Assembly: GCA_035630195.1 (NCBI GenBank)
Contig: DASQLD010000008.1
Span: forward strand, 1-20,408
Reading direction: 5' to 3'
Length of the DNA stretch: 20,408 nucleotides
Source: DASQDN01 sp035630195
GTDB taxonomy: Bacteria; Acidobacteriota; Terriglobia; Bryobacterales; Bryobacteraceae
Part shown: positions 7,858 to 14,466 of the stretch, one piece after another
How positions within the stretch are numbered: position 1 is the stretch's first letter
Layout: each line of letters opens with the position of its first letter
Notes under the pieces: model-generated
Databases searched by the model: none
What the model was told of the DNA's origin: nothing
What the model saw: only the letters and a program-made list of their open reading frames with translations
Made by a program: the position numbers and the translations under genes

Positions 7858-8454
7858 AACCAAGTCCGTCGTCTCTTCACCTACCCGCCGATATTCTTCC
7901 CACGCCTGCTGCCCGCGAGGATCTTTTAAGCCCGCCACCGTTGTCCCCTCCAGAACCGCCCGTTGGAATGCCACCAATCGGGGGATAGCCGCTGTAAAGA
8001 GTGGAAGGCCCATCTGCTCGATCATGTCCCGAGCGTCGTCCCCGTCCCGACTTGGACGAGGCGGAACGACCGTCAAAAGTACCCGATATCGATCTGCGCC
8101 GATGTTTTTTAGCGCGGTTACGGTCAAGCCCAACGCTCGCAAACTCAACGGGTCTGGAGTGCACGGAATTACTAATAGATGGCAACCCAGAGCGAGCGCC
8201 CGCAGATCCTCCTCGTCCGGTCGCGCTTTGGTATCGATAACGATATGTTCGAATGATTTGGCGTGTAGAGCGGCTTGTCTTTCGTCGACGACCTTGAACG
8301 GCAACTTCCCTGCCCTCGCCCATTCGCTCACCGAGCGATTTGGATCTCCATCGACGAGTAACGTTGGGGCCGTCGCTTGCAAATAGGCGGCAAGGTGAAT
8401 TGCCGTTGTTGATTTGCCCACGCCTCCCTTAAAGCTCGCCACGGTAATAACCAT
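7816..8454 (-). CDS. parA: ParA-family (ParF-like) plasmid partition ATPase
   Basis: 212 residues from ATG 8454, giving MVITVASFKGGVGKSTTA. The frame extends to a GTG at 8496, but those 14 residues are not conserved in character and would lie over the promoter and repeat cluster, so the shorter start is preferred. It has the deviant Walker A KGGVGKST (9-16), the A' motif LLVDGDPN (32-39) and Walker B HIVIDTKA. The lack of an N-terminal HTH and the ~210-residue length place it in the small type Ib (ParF/Soj-like) group. Such ATPases bind the nucleoid non-specifically when ATP-bound and move plasmid copies through a centromere-bound partner, here the RHH protein encoded just downstream. A TATACT at 8467-8462 (minus strand) would start transcription at about the ATG, so the mRNA may be leaderless. 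Confidence 0.9.
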   Translation of the reverse strand: MVITVASFKGGVGKSTTAIHLAAYLQATAPTLLVDGDPNRSVSEWARAGKLPFKVVDERQAALHAKSFEHIVIDTKARPDEEDLRALALGCHLLVIPCTPDPLSLRALGLTVTALKNIGADRYRVLLTVVPPRPSRDGDDARDMIEQMGLPLFTAAIPRLVAFQRAVLEGTTVAGLKDPRGQQAWEEYRRVGEETTDLVTRSSGYARGQLAG

Positions 8455-8482
8455 GAGTATCAGTATACGTGGGTAGCTGGCA

Positions 8483-8530
8483 GTTCTGCTACTCACACAT
8501 TCAACTACTCAAATACTTGAATATTCGCCT
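8483..8530. repeat. Centromere/operator 8-bp box cluster C upstream of parA
   Basis: Six units in exact 8-bp register at 8483, 8491, 8499, 8507, 8515 and 8523: GTTCTGCT, ACTCACAC, ATTCAACT, ACTCAAAT, ACTTGAAT, ATTCGCCT. Each begins with a tetramer equal or close to ACTC, followed by a 4-bp spacer that is AT-rich in the middle units. This is the arrangement known for the parH centromere of the ParF-ParG system, where ParG contacts ACTC tetramers spaced by 4 bp. Its place just upstream of the probable parA -10 means it would also serve as the autoregulatory operator. Confidence 0.65.
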
Positions 8531-8602
8531 TAGACTTACATGTGTAAACGGTCGCGCGGGGCCTAAGTGGTAGACTTGCCAATTGGATCAAGCCCTTTCA
8601 CC

Positions 8603-9997
8603 ATGATTCGCCTGTTCCGTGTCTTCGTCCCAACAAGCACCCTCATCCTGTTGTTGACCGAGATCGGGCTGGTCTTTGGATCCTATCTTGCGGCTCTTTA
8701 CATCCTTTTGCCGTTTGAGCCGGAGATCTTTCTCTTCTACGAAGACGGCTTCTTACGGTTGGCGCTGGTCGTCTTGGCTGTCATGCTGGCGCTTTACTTT
8801 CAGGACTTCTACACCAGCGGAGCTGGCCGGTCAAACATCCTTATCATTGAAAAGACTATCCGTACGATCGCGATCGTCTTCTTCACTCAGGCCATCATGG
8901 CCTACGCGGCGCCAACGTTGCTCATGCCGCGGTGGACGGTCCTCGGGGGCTCGGCCATTCTTCTGTTCGCCTTACCGGCATGGCGCTTCTGCTTCAACAC
9001 CATCTTCTTCCGCGCCCTCTCCCCCCAGCGGATTCTGTTTATCGGCACAAACAATGACGTGCAGGAAATTGCACAACACTTGGCGGATCATCCCGAAATT
9101 GGTATGTGTGGAATCGGCTATCTGGATGACTCCTACGAAGTCGGCCACACCGTAGCTGCAGGATTGCCTATCTTGGGCGGCTATTCCGACCTTAAATCGA
9201 TTGTGGAGTCGCAGAAGCCGGACCGAATTGTTGTCGGACCTGCGGAACGCCGGCAATCGATGCCGATGTATGAGTTGCTCGACCTTCGCTTTAAAGGCCT
9301 TTACATAGAAGAGGCAGCCAGAACATATGAAACTGCATTCGGTCGCGTGCCAACAAAAGCTCTGCGGCCGTCGTACCTCATCTTCTCCTCAGACCTGGGG
9401 CCGCGACCGATTAGCCTGCGCATACAATCTTTCTATTCGTTTCTCATCGCGTGCGCCGGCCTGCTAATCTCGGCTCCGATCATGCTCCTGGTTGCGATTG
9501 CGGTGCGGCTCACTTCGCGCGGGCCGATTTTGTATCGCCAAGTGCGTGTCGGGCTAAATGGCGACACTTTCACGATCTACAAATTCCGTTCCATGCGTGT
9601 CGATGCCGAGGCGAAGACCGGGGCAGTGTGGGCCGTTAAAAACGATCCTCGTGTTACACCCATAGGCAAGTACCTTCGCATCCTTCGTCTCGATGAACTC
9701 CCTCAAATCATCAATGTTCTGCGTGGGGAGATGTCGATCGTGGGGCCTCGTCCGGAACGGCCCGAATTTGTTCAAACCCTCTCTGAGATCATCCCTTTCT
9801 ATCGGCAGCGCCACAGCGTTAAGCCCGGCATTACAGGCTGGGCGCAGATCAATTACAAATACGGCGAGACCATAGACGATGCAATTGTAAAGCTCGAATA
9901 CGATCTTTACTACATCAAGAATCTGTCGCTGTCACTCGATATGTACATCATTTTCAATACATTGAAGGCCATGCTGGTAGAGCAGGGCGGCCAGTAA
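8603..9997 (+). CDS. Exopolysaccharide polyprenyl-phosphate sugar phosphotransferase (EpsB/WcaJ type)
   Basis: 464 residues from ATG 8603, giving MIRLFRVFVP, the typical beginning of the PEP-CTERM-associated sugar transferase family (TIGR03013 type). The frame also allows a GTG at 8567. Four or five membrane helices occupy about residues 1-130, then a Rossmann-like CoA-binding region (RILFIGTNNDVQEIA), a further helix (FLIACAGLLISAPIMLLVAI), and the catalytic bacterial sugar-transferase domain. That domain carries KFRSMR (327-332), RLDELPQIINVLRGEMSIVG (around D364-E365) with PRPERPEF, and KPGITGWAQIN. It transfers a hexose-1-phosphate from a nucleotide sugar to undecaprenyl phosphate at the inner membrane, the first committed step of repeat-unit assembly. 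It lies between two partition-box clusters, so a glycan gene is enclosed by centromere-like DNA. Confidence 0.9.
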   Translation: MIRLFRVFVPTSTLILLLTEIGLVFGSYLAALYILLPFEPEIFLFYEDGFLRLALVVLAVMLALYFQDFYTSGAGRSNILIIEKTIRTIAIVFFTQAIMAYAAPTLLMPRWTVLGGSAILLFALPAWRFCFNTIFFRALSPQRILFIGTNNDVQEIAQHLADHPEIGMCGIGYLDDSYEVGHTVAAGLPILGGYSDLKSIVESQKPDRIVVGPAERRQSMPMYELLDLRFKGLYIEEAARTYETAFGRVPTKALRPSYLIFSSDLGPRPISLRIQSFYSFLIACAGLLISAPIMLLVAIAVRLTSRGPILYRQVRVGLNGDTFTIYKFRSMRVDAEAKTGAVWAVKNDPRVTPIGKYLRILRLDELPQIINVLRGEMSIVGPRPERPEFVQTLSEIIPFYRQRHSVKPGITGWAQINYKYGETIDDAIVKLEYDLYYIKNLSLSLDMYIIFNTLKAMLVEQGGQ

Positions 9998-10000
9998 GAT

Positions 10001-10056
10001 ATTTAGCTACTTATCTACCTTGGTACTCAACTACTCGGGTACCCTGGTATCAAACC
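10001..10056. repeat. Centromere-like 8-bp box cluster D
   Basis: Seven units in exact 8-bp register at 10001, 10009, 10017, 10025, 10033, 10041 and 10049: ATTTAGCT, ACTTATCT, ACCTTGGT, ACTCAACT, ACTCGGGT, ACCCTGGT, ATCAAACC. They match the cluster A and C units in both box and phase. The cluster begins right after the sugar transferase stop codon, fills the 33-bp gap and runs into the last codons of the epimerase gene. It is about 1.5 kb from the parA promoter cluster. Confidence 0.6.
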
Positions 10057-11158
10057 AGCTACGAATCGCCTCGACAATCCGCCGGCTGGCGTGTCCGTCT
10101 CCATAAGGATTGAGGGGCCGGGTCATCTTCGCATACTCAGTTGGATCGTCCAGCAGTTTTGACGTTTCCGCTACGATTGTCGCTTTGTCCGTACCTACCA
10201 GACGCGTTAACCCTGCCGCAACTCCCTCTGGCCTTTCCGTGGTCTCCCGCATTACCAGTACCGGTTTTCCTAAGGACGGACCTTCCTCCTGAATGCCTCC
10301 GGAATCGGTAAGCAACAGATAACTTCGACGCATCAGATCTACGAAGCAAACATAGGAGAGCGGATCCACTAGAACGATGTTTAGCTCATCTTTCAGATAT
10401 TTCTCAGCCGCTGCGCGAACATTCGGATTTGGGTGTATCGGATAAACGATTTGCACGTCGGGACGTTGGGACAAGATTGCCAAGGCGCTACAGATCCGCT
10501 CAAATGGCAGACCGAAGCTCTCTCGCCGGTGCGCGGTTACAACAATCAGTTTCTTGCCTGGATCCAGCCACGGCCAGGGCGGGGCACTGAGCAGACCCGC
10601 GGCAAGATTACCGCTGGTTCTTTGGATTGCATCGATAATCGGATTACCAGTTACCCAGATAGCTTTGTCCGGGATACCTTCCCGCCTCAGATTCTCGGCG
10701 CCGGCTTCAGTCGCTGCAAAATGCAGGGACGTGAGCCTGGTGGTCAGCACACGATTCATTTCTTCCGGGAAGGGATGCTGGTAATCGCCGGTCCTGAGAC
10801 CTGCCTCAACATGGGCTACAGGCAGCCGGGAATAGAAAGCGCCCAGGGAACCGCACAATGTCGTCGTCGTATCTCCCTGAACGACCACCAGATCAAACTT
10901 ATCGCCTAACACTGGGCCCAAACCGGAGAGCATGCGCGCTGTGGAATCGAACAGCGATTGACCCGGGGCCATCACGTTCAAATCGTAGTCCGGCTGAATG
11001 TCAAAGACATTCAACACCTGATCGAGCATTTGTCTATGCTGGCCGGTGACACAAACACGCGCCTCGAAATCGGGGGCGTTCCCTCGCATGTGGGCGATGA
11101 CAGGACAGAGTTTTATCGCCTCGGGTCGGGTGCCGAAGACGAATAGAATTCGCCTCAT
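10031..11158 (-). CDS. wecB: UDP-N-acetylglucosamine 2-epimerase (non-hydrolysing)
   Basis: 375 residues, a normal full length. The signatures of the GT-B-fold epimerase are all present: FGTRPEAIKLCPVI (8-21), VVQGDTTTT with catalytic Asp96, HVEAGLRTGD with Glu118, PFPEEMNR with Glu132, TAHRRESFG with His210, and LLTDSGGIQEEG (about 282-293). It interconverts UDP-GlcNAc and UDP-ManNAc in the cytoplasm, the supply step for ManNAc or ManNAcA residues in surface polysaccharides. It runs toward the sugar transferase gene and is divergent from repA across the iteron origin; its start is only 22 bp from the first variant iteron. Its last codons overlap partition box cluster D. The ATG has no obvious Shine-Dalgarno. 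Confidence 0.93.
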   Translation of the reverse strand: MRRILFVFGTRPEAIKLCPVIAHMRGNAPDFEARVCVTGQHRQMLDQVLNVFDIQPDYDLNVMAPGQSLFDSTARMLSGLGPVLGDKFDLVVVQGDTTTTLCGSLGAFYSRLPVAHVEAGLRTGDYQHPFPEEMNRVLTTRLTSLHFAATEAGAENLRREGIPDKAIWVTGNPIIDAIQRTSGNLAAGLLSAPPWPWLDPGKKLIVVTAHRRESFGLPFERICSALAILSQRPDVQIVYPIHPNPNVRAAAEKYLKDELNIVLVDPLSYVCFVDLMRRSYLLLTDSGGIQEEGPSLGKPVLVMRETTERPEGVAAGLTRLVGTDKATIVAETSKLLDDPTEYAKMTRPLNPYGDGHASRRIVEAIRSWFDTRVPE

Positions 11159-11180
11159 GGATCACGAACAGAATAGCGCG

Positions 11181-11199
11181 GCTTACGATCAAACCCATG
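11181..11199 (-). repeat. Variant iteron, left copy
   Basis: GCTTACGATCAAACCCATG, identical over 19 bp to 11390-11408. It shares the TTACGATCAA core with the inverted iterons but ends in ACCCATG instead of GCACA. It lies just upstream of the wecB start codon. Confidence 0.6.
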
Positions 11200-11218
11200 A
11201 AACAGGCCTTCTCACTCG

Positions 11219-11329
11219 TGTGCTTGATCGTAAATTTTAGACCTTCGCATGTGCTTGACCGTAAAAAATGGCCCAGGCTTGTGTGCTTGAGCGTAAAAAA
11301 GCACCCAAGCACGTGTGCCTGATCGTAAA
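11219..11329 (+). repeat. Four direct iterons
   Basis: 16-bp copies at 11219-11234 (TGTGCTTGATCGTAAA), 11250-11265 (one change, T to C at position 10), 11282-11297 (T to G at position 10) and 11314-11329 (T to C at position 6). Starts are 31, 32 and 32 bp apart, close to three helical turns, so all would be bound on one DNA face. Confidence 0.85.
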
Positions 11330-11389
11330 AGACGCCCCGGTGAAAGGGTTGCTGAAGCGGTAAACTACTGATTTCCTTAACAAAAGGTC

Positions 11390-11408
11390 GCTTACGATCA
11401 AACCCATG
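11390..11408 (-). repeat. Variant iteron, right copy
   Basis: Exact 19-bp duplicate of the element at 11181-11199, in the same orientation. The two copies bracket the group of four direct iterons. Confidence 0.6.
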
Positions 11409-11433
11409 CCGCTCGCGGTCGTGTTTTCAATAG

Positions 11434-11470
11434 TTTACGATCAAGCACACGGCTTTTACGATCAAGCACA
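11434..11470 (-). repeat. Two inverted iterons
   Basis: TTTACGATCAAGCACA at 11434-11449 and 11455-11470, both perfect copies of the consensus on the minus strand. They are 21 bp apart start to start, about two helical turns. Their opposite orientation relative to the first four is the kind of arrangement used for autoregulation or handcuffing; that role is inferred. Confidence 0.85.
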
Positions 11471-11532
11471 CGCGATCATCTCTCGGCATATTCCCGTAAC
11501 CTACACATTTGTAACCACTTATCCTACTGGTC

Positions 11533-11550
11533 GGAGTCCAGCTAGACTCC
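11533..11550. promoter_or_regulatory. Hairpin-forming inverted repeat in the origin
   Basis: GGAGTC-CAGCTA-GACTCC: perfect 6-bp arms with a 6-bp loop, between the inverted iterons and the AT-rich island. No T-run follows, so it is not a typical terminator. Function is unknown. Confidence 0.35.
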
Positions 11551-11552
11551 CT

Positions 11553-11594
11553 TTGGTATGGTTATGGTTTGGAATATATATATGGAAAAACCAT
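11553..11594 (+). promoter_or_regulatory. AT-rich island, possible repA promoter or unwinding element
   Basis: TTGGTA at 11553-11558 and TATATA at 11575-11580 are spaced 16 bp apart and could be a sigma-70 promoter for repA. The alternating AT run (11574-11583) is bracketed by an inverted repeat ATGGTTT (11564-11570) / AAACCAT (11588-11594). It is the most AT-rich spot in the origin, so it could also be the duplex-unwinding element. Either reading is tentative. Confidence 0.35.
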
Positions 11595-11610
11595 GTGGAC
11601 GTACTTGGTA

Positions 11611-11638
11611 TGTGCTTGATCGTAAAGTCCTAGGACTT
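11611..11638 (+). promoter_or_regulatory. Single iteron abutting a 14-bp palindrome upstream of repA
   Basis: A perfect iteron (TGTGCTTGATCGTAAA, 11611-11626) overlaps by two bases a perfect palindrome AAGTCCTAGGACTT (11625-11638), 47 bp before the repA start. Many iteron plasmids place a Rep-dimer operator here to repress repA. The position downstream of the putative promoter suits repression, which is inferred. Confidence 0.5.
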
Positions 11639-11685
11639 CCTCGCAGAACAGTGTAAAAACAAGAAAGCCACCTCTTTAACCGAGC

Positions 11686-13278
11686 ATGTCGAAACTTGTT
11701 CCCAAGCCGTCGCTTCTTCATCTGTCAGTCGAAGAAGAGAATCTGGCGGCAATACCATTTGCAGTACTCGAACGCCGTGTGGGCAAACGAGTGGGTAAAC
11801 TTCAGATCGAAGGGACCAAGCTTTTACCAGATGGAACAGAAGTGCTGGTTTCCTGGCAAGTACAAGGCAACACCGAACTAGGCTTACCTACAGAGCAGGA
11901 TCTCGACATTTTTGTTGCTCTCGGAGCACTCACATTTCAGAACAACTTCGCCAAAACCATCACCTTCACGGGCCGTGAAATCGCCAAGATTCTCGGTATT
12001 CAAAGCGTACATGGCAAGTTCTATCAAAGGCTCAAGATTGCAATGGATCGCTTCATTCCGCTCCGGTTCCGAGGGATTGCGGCGACTGACAGGCACGAGG
12101 AGGTGAAGTGGCTAAATGTGTTTCAGGAAGCCAGTTTCACGCTCGATCGCGAGTCGGGACGATGCGTCGGGTCAGTGACATGGACCGACAAGGTGATTCA
12201 GTCAATGAACAGCGGCTTCTTTCGTGTGCTCGATGCCGGCCGCTACATGGAACTTGACGGGATTACAGGCAAGCATTTGTACCGCTTTCTGGCCGTCGCC
12301 TTCGAGAAGACCGACATGATGGTAATCGATGCGCGCAAGCTTGCCATCGAGCATTTGGGCATTATCAATCCGCCTAAGTATCTTTCGCGTCTGATGCAGA
12401 CGCTCGAGCCGGCCTTCGATCAGCTCATTGGTATTGAAGTACTCGGTTCGTATCACATCGTCGAAGCCGAACGCTGGGAGATTGCCCTACGCCGCCATCG
12501 CAACTATGTGCCTGAGCGTAAAATGCTGCTCTCTCCCGATCCGGCCGATACGCGCGAGTTGAATCAAGTGTATTGCATAAAACGCTTGGAGAAGGCATCG
12601 TTCCCCGAGAAGCTTGCGCAGCGTTACGCCGAAGGGGCTCAGACAAAAGCTGAGTTCTATCAGCTTGAGCGAGCGGCAAGATTGCTGGAAGCGTTACTCG
12701 AAAGCGGTGTTGTGATTCATGTCGCGTTGAGTTTGATACGCAATGCTCTGGATGCCGGTGTTGCAACCTCGGAAGGTTTGCGGGCGCTCGATATTTGCGC
12801 CATAGCGCTTGATACATGCCGTCAGAAGAAGGCGGCTGGACAGAACATGAAGAACCCCGCGGGTCTGCTTATAAAGCTGATCAAAGACCCCGAGGCTCTT
12901 CTTGGGGAAGAATCTATCGATAGCGCGCGGAAGGCATTCCGGCAGCAAGAGCAGACAATCTTCGCCCAACAGGAACTGGCGGAGCAACGCGCGCTCGTCA
13001 TGGAGTACGAGCAATACCGTGATGAGACCGCAAGGTTATTGTTCGATGAACTTACGGAAAATACGCGCGCAAATCTCCGTAAGGAAAAAACCGAGCTATT
13101 CCGGCAGCAGACGCGCTATGAGAAACTCGACGCGAAAGCGCGGGCGCAGGAGATCGACGATCTTATTTGTCACGACCTCGCTCGCCGGGAAGTGCCACCT
13201 TTTGAGAAGTGGTACATACGACGGCGCGCGCAGCAGGCTGTGTTGCCGTTTGGGGTACCGCGAAACATCGCCAATTAG
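11686..13278 (+). CDS. repA: Plasmid replication initiator protein (RepA, RPA family)
   Basis: 530 residues. Residues about 20-290 look like the replication initiator protein A family (PF10134 type): DIFVALGALTFQNNF, TITFTGREIAKILGI, SVHGKFYQRLKIAMDRFIPL, YMELDGITGKHLYRFLA and PKYLSRLMQTLEPAFDQLIG. These belong to winged-helix Rep folds that bind iterons. The C-terminal ~230 residues are mainly helical and charged, with a likely coiled coil (QQEQTIFAQQELAEQRALVM and following), and may mediate oligomerisation or helicase loading. Iterons lie immediately upstream. The ATG at 11686 has no strong ribosome site. The stop overlaps the stop of the opposite-strand aminotransferase gene by 4 bp. The segment GTGCCTGAGCGTAAA near residue 274 also reads as an iteron-like site. 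Base composition is a little more AT-rich than its neighbours, by eye. Confidence 0.88.
   Translation: MSKLVPKPSLLHLSVEEENLAAIPFAVLERRVGKRVGKLQIEGTKLLPDGTEVLVSWQVQGNTELGLPTEQDLDIFVALGALTFQNNFAKTITFTGREIAKILGIQSVHGKFYQRLKIAMDRFIPLRFRGIAATDRHEEVKWLNVFQEASFTLDRESGRCVGSVTWTDKVIQSMNSGFFRVLDAGRYMELDGITGKHLYRFLAVAFEKTDMMVIDARKLAIEHLGIINPPKYLSRLMQTLEPAFDQLIGIEVLGSYHIVEAERWEIALRRHRNYVPERKMLLSPDPADTRELNQVYCIKRLEKASFPEKLAQRYAEGAQTKAEFYQLERAARLLEALLESGVVIHVALSLIRNALDAGVATSEGLRALDICAIALDTCRQKKAAGQNMKNPAGLLIKLIKDPEALLGEESIDSARKAFRQQEQTIFAQQELAEQRALVMEYEQYRDETARLLFDELTENTRANLRKEKTELFRQQTRYEKLDAKARAQEIDDLICHDLARREVPPFEKWYIRRRAQQAVLPFGVPRNIAN
12507..12522 (+). repeat. Iteron-like site inside repA
   Basis: TGTGCCTGAGCGTAAA differs from the consensus iteron at two positions, and each change occurs singly in a true iteron (position 6 as in 11314-11329, position 10 as in 11282-11297). 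It encodes part of YVPERK in repA, so chance or coding constraint cannot be excluded. Confidence 0.35.
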
Positions 13279-14411
13279 CTTGGGGCGCCAAAGAATACGT
13301 CGATGTGATGTGCCACGTACTCGATATCGGCGGGCTCTAATTCTGGGTAAATAGGTAAGGCGAGAGACGTTTTCGCAAGCTTCTCGCTGACCGGAAAATC
13401 CCCCGTCTTATAACCCAGATAAGCGAAGCACGGCTGCAGGTGAAGCGGCAGCGGATAATAGATTTCCGTGCCGACACCGTTCTGCTGCAGGTAATCACGA
13501 AGCCCCGTTCGATGTTGGCATTGAATCACAAACTGGTTATAAATATGTCGTGTCTGATACGATGCAGCGCGTGGAAGCATCACGGAAGAACTTAAAAGCT
13601 CCCGATAGATATCCGCATTCCTCTGGCGGGCAGCGCTCCATTTATCAAGATGCCGAAGCTTGACCCGCAACACGGCAGCTTGCAAAACATCGAGCCGCGA
13701 GTTAATACCAACGACCTCGTGATAGTACTTCACACGGCTTCCATGCACGCGGAGGGACCGCAGCCGGTCCGCAATGGAAGCATCGTTTGTGGTGCACAAC
13801 CCCGCGTCGCCGAAAGCCCCCAGGTTCTTCGAGGGGAAGAAGCTAAAGCATCCGATTTCCCCAATCGAGCCTGCGCGCCGCCCCTTATACTCCGATCCAA
13901 TAGACTGTGCCGCATCTTCGATAACGGGTATCCCGCGCTCTCGAGCGGCAGTCAAGATCGGGTCGAGATCGACGCAAGCACCAAAGAGATGAACTGGAAT
14001 TACCGCTTTGATGCGCGCCGTTTCGATGATAGTGACGGCCTGATCAGGATCCATGTTGAAGTGATCCGGCTCGATATCCACAAACACGGGTATCGCGCCG
14101 AGCCTCGTGATTGCCGCCGTCGTCGCAAAAAATGTGTATGGCGTCGTCAGGACACGATCGCCGGGCCCGATGTCATAAGCCATCAACGCAAGGAGAAGAG
14201 CATCGGAACCGGAAGCGCAACCGATTGCATACTTGCATCGGCAGTAATCCGCTACTTGCTTCTCGAAGGCAGTTACTTCCTCCCCGAGAATGAACTTCTG
14301 CGATGTCACTACATCCTGGATGACGGGCCAAATCTCGGCCTCGATCGATGCAAACTGAGCGCGCAGATCCAGCAGAGGAACAGTACGGGAGGGTTTCGAA
14401 TCGTCGTGCAA
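13275..14411 (-). CDS. DegT/DnrJ/EryC1/StrS family sugar aminotransferase (WbpE-like)
   Basis: 378 residues. It has the aspartate-aminotransferase fold with family signatures: GCASGSDALLLAL (64-76, cofactor phosphate), TPYTFFATTAA, VIPVHLFGACVD, EDAAQSIGSEYKGRRAG (Asp166 to the PLP nitrogen) and SFFPSKNLGAFGDAG with PLP-binding Lys195. It converts a keto nucleotide sugar to an amino sugar; sequence style is closest to the WbpE-type enzymes that act on UDP-3-keto-N-acetylglucosaminuronate, though the substrate is not provable here. The start is a TTG at 14411: an in-frame TAG lies 4 codons upstream, and GGGAGA sits 8 nt before the TTG as a good ribosome site. It is convergent with repA and divergent from the SBBP gene, and fits the nucleotide-sugar supply role of the nearby epimerase. 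Confidence 0.88.
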   Translation of the reverse strand: MHDDSKPSRTVPLLDLRAQFASIEAEIWPVIQDVVTSQKFILGEEVTAFEKQVADYCRCKYAIGCASGSDALLLALMAYDIGPGDRVLTTPYTFFATTAAITRLGAIPVFVDIEPDHFNMDPDQAVTIIETARIKAVIPVHLFGACVDLDPILTAARERGIPVIEDAAQSIGSEYKGRRAGSIGEIGCFSFFPSKNLGAFGDAGLCTTNDASIADRLRSLRVHGSRVKYYHEVVGINSRLDVLQAAVLRVKLRHLDKWSAARQRNADIYRELLSSSVMLPRAASYQTRHIYNQFVIQCQHRTGLRDYLQQNGVGTEIYYPLPLHLQPCFAYLGYKTGDFPVSEKLAKTSLALPIYPELEPADIEYVAHHIDVFFGAPS

Positions 14412-14466
14412 AAACTATTCTCCCATTCGATGTGAGAATACAAGCCGCTTACGCACACTACGTTTC

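Larger units (their letters stand above)
11159..11685. other. Iteron-type plasmid replication origin region
   Basis: This 527-bp gap between wecB and repA holds seven 16-bp iterons of consensus TGTGCTTGATCGTAAA (two orientations), two longer variant copies, an AT-rich island, and a palindrome next to repA. Iterons beside the initiator gene are the standard arrangement of theta-replicating plasmids whose Rep protein binds them for both initiation and copy control. No convincing DnaA box was found (best partial match TTATCC at 11519-11524). The open frame at 11406-11633 is made mostly of iteron sequence and is not called a gene. Confidence 0.8.

Noticed and set aside
8455..8496. Longer parA start (GTG 8496)
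   Set aside because: It would encode residues over the box cluster and -10 element, and ParA proteins normally begin a few residues before the Walker A strand.
11219..11329. Short CRISPR-like array (16-bp repeat, ~16-bp spacer)
   Set aside because: Repeats are too short and imperfect, further copies occur in the opposite orientation, and an initiator gene follows, all typical of iterons.
11519..11527. DnaA box in the origin
   Set aside because: TTATCCTAC matches the TTATCCACA consensus at only 6 of 9 positions; a reverse candidate at 11594-11602 is equally weak.
11406..11633. 75-codon forward open frame in the origin
   Set aside because: Its sequence is largely two inverted iterons and one direct iteron translated (YDQAH repeated, CLIVKS), so it is a by-product of the repeats.
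13650..14435. 261-codon forward open frame
   Set aside because: It lies fully antisense to the aminotransferase gene, whose protein has all family motifs; the forward product has no recognisable domain.
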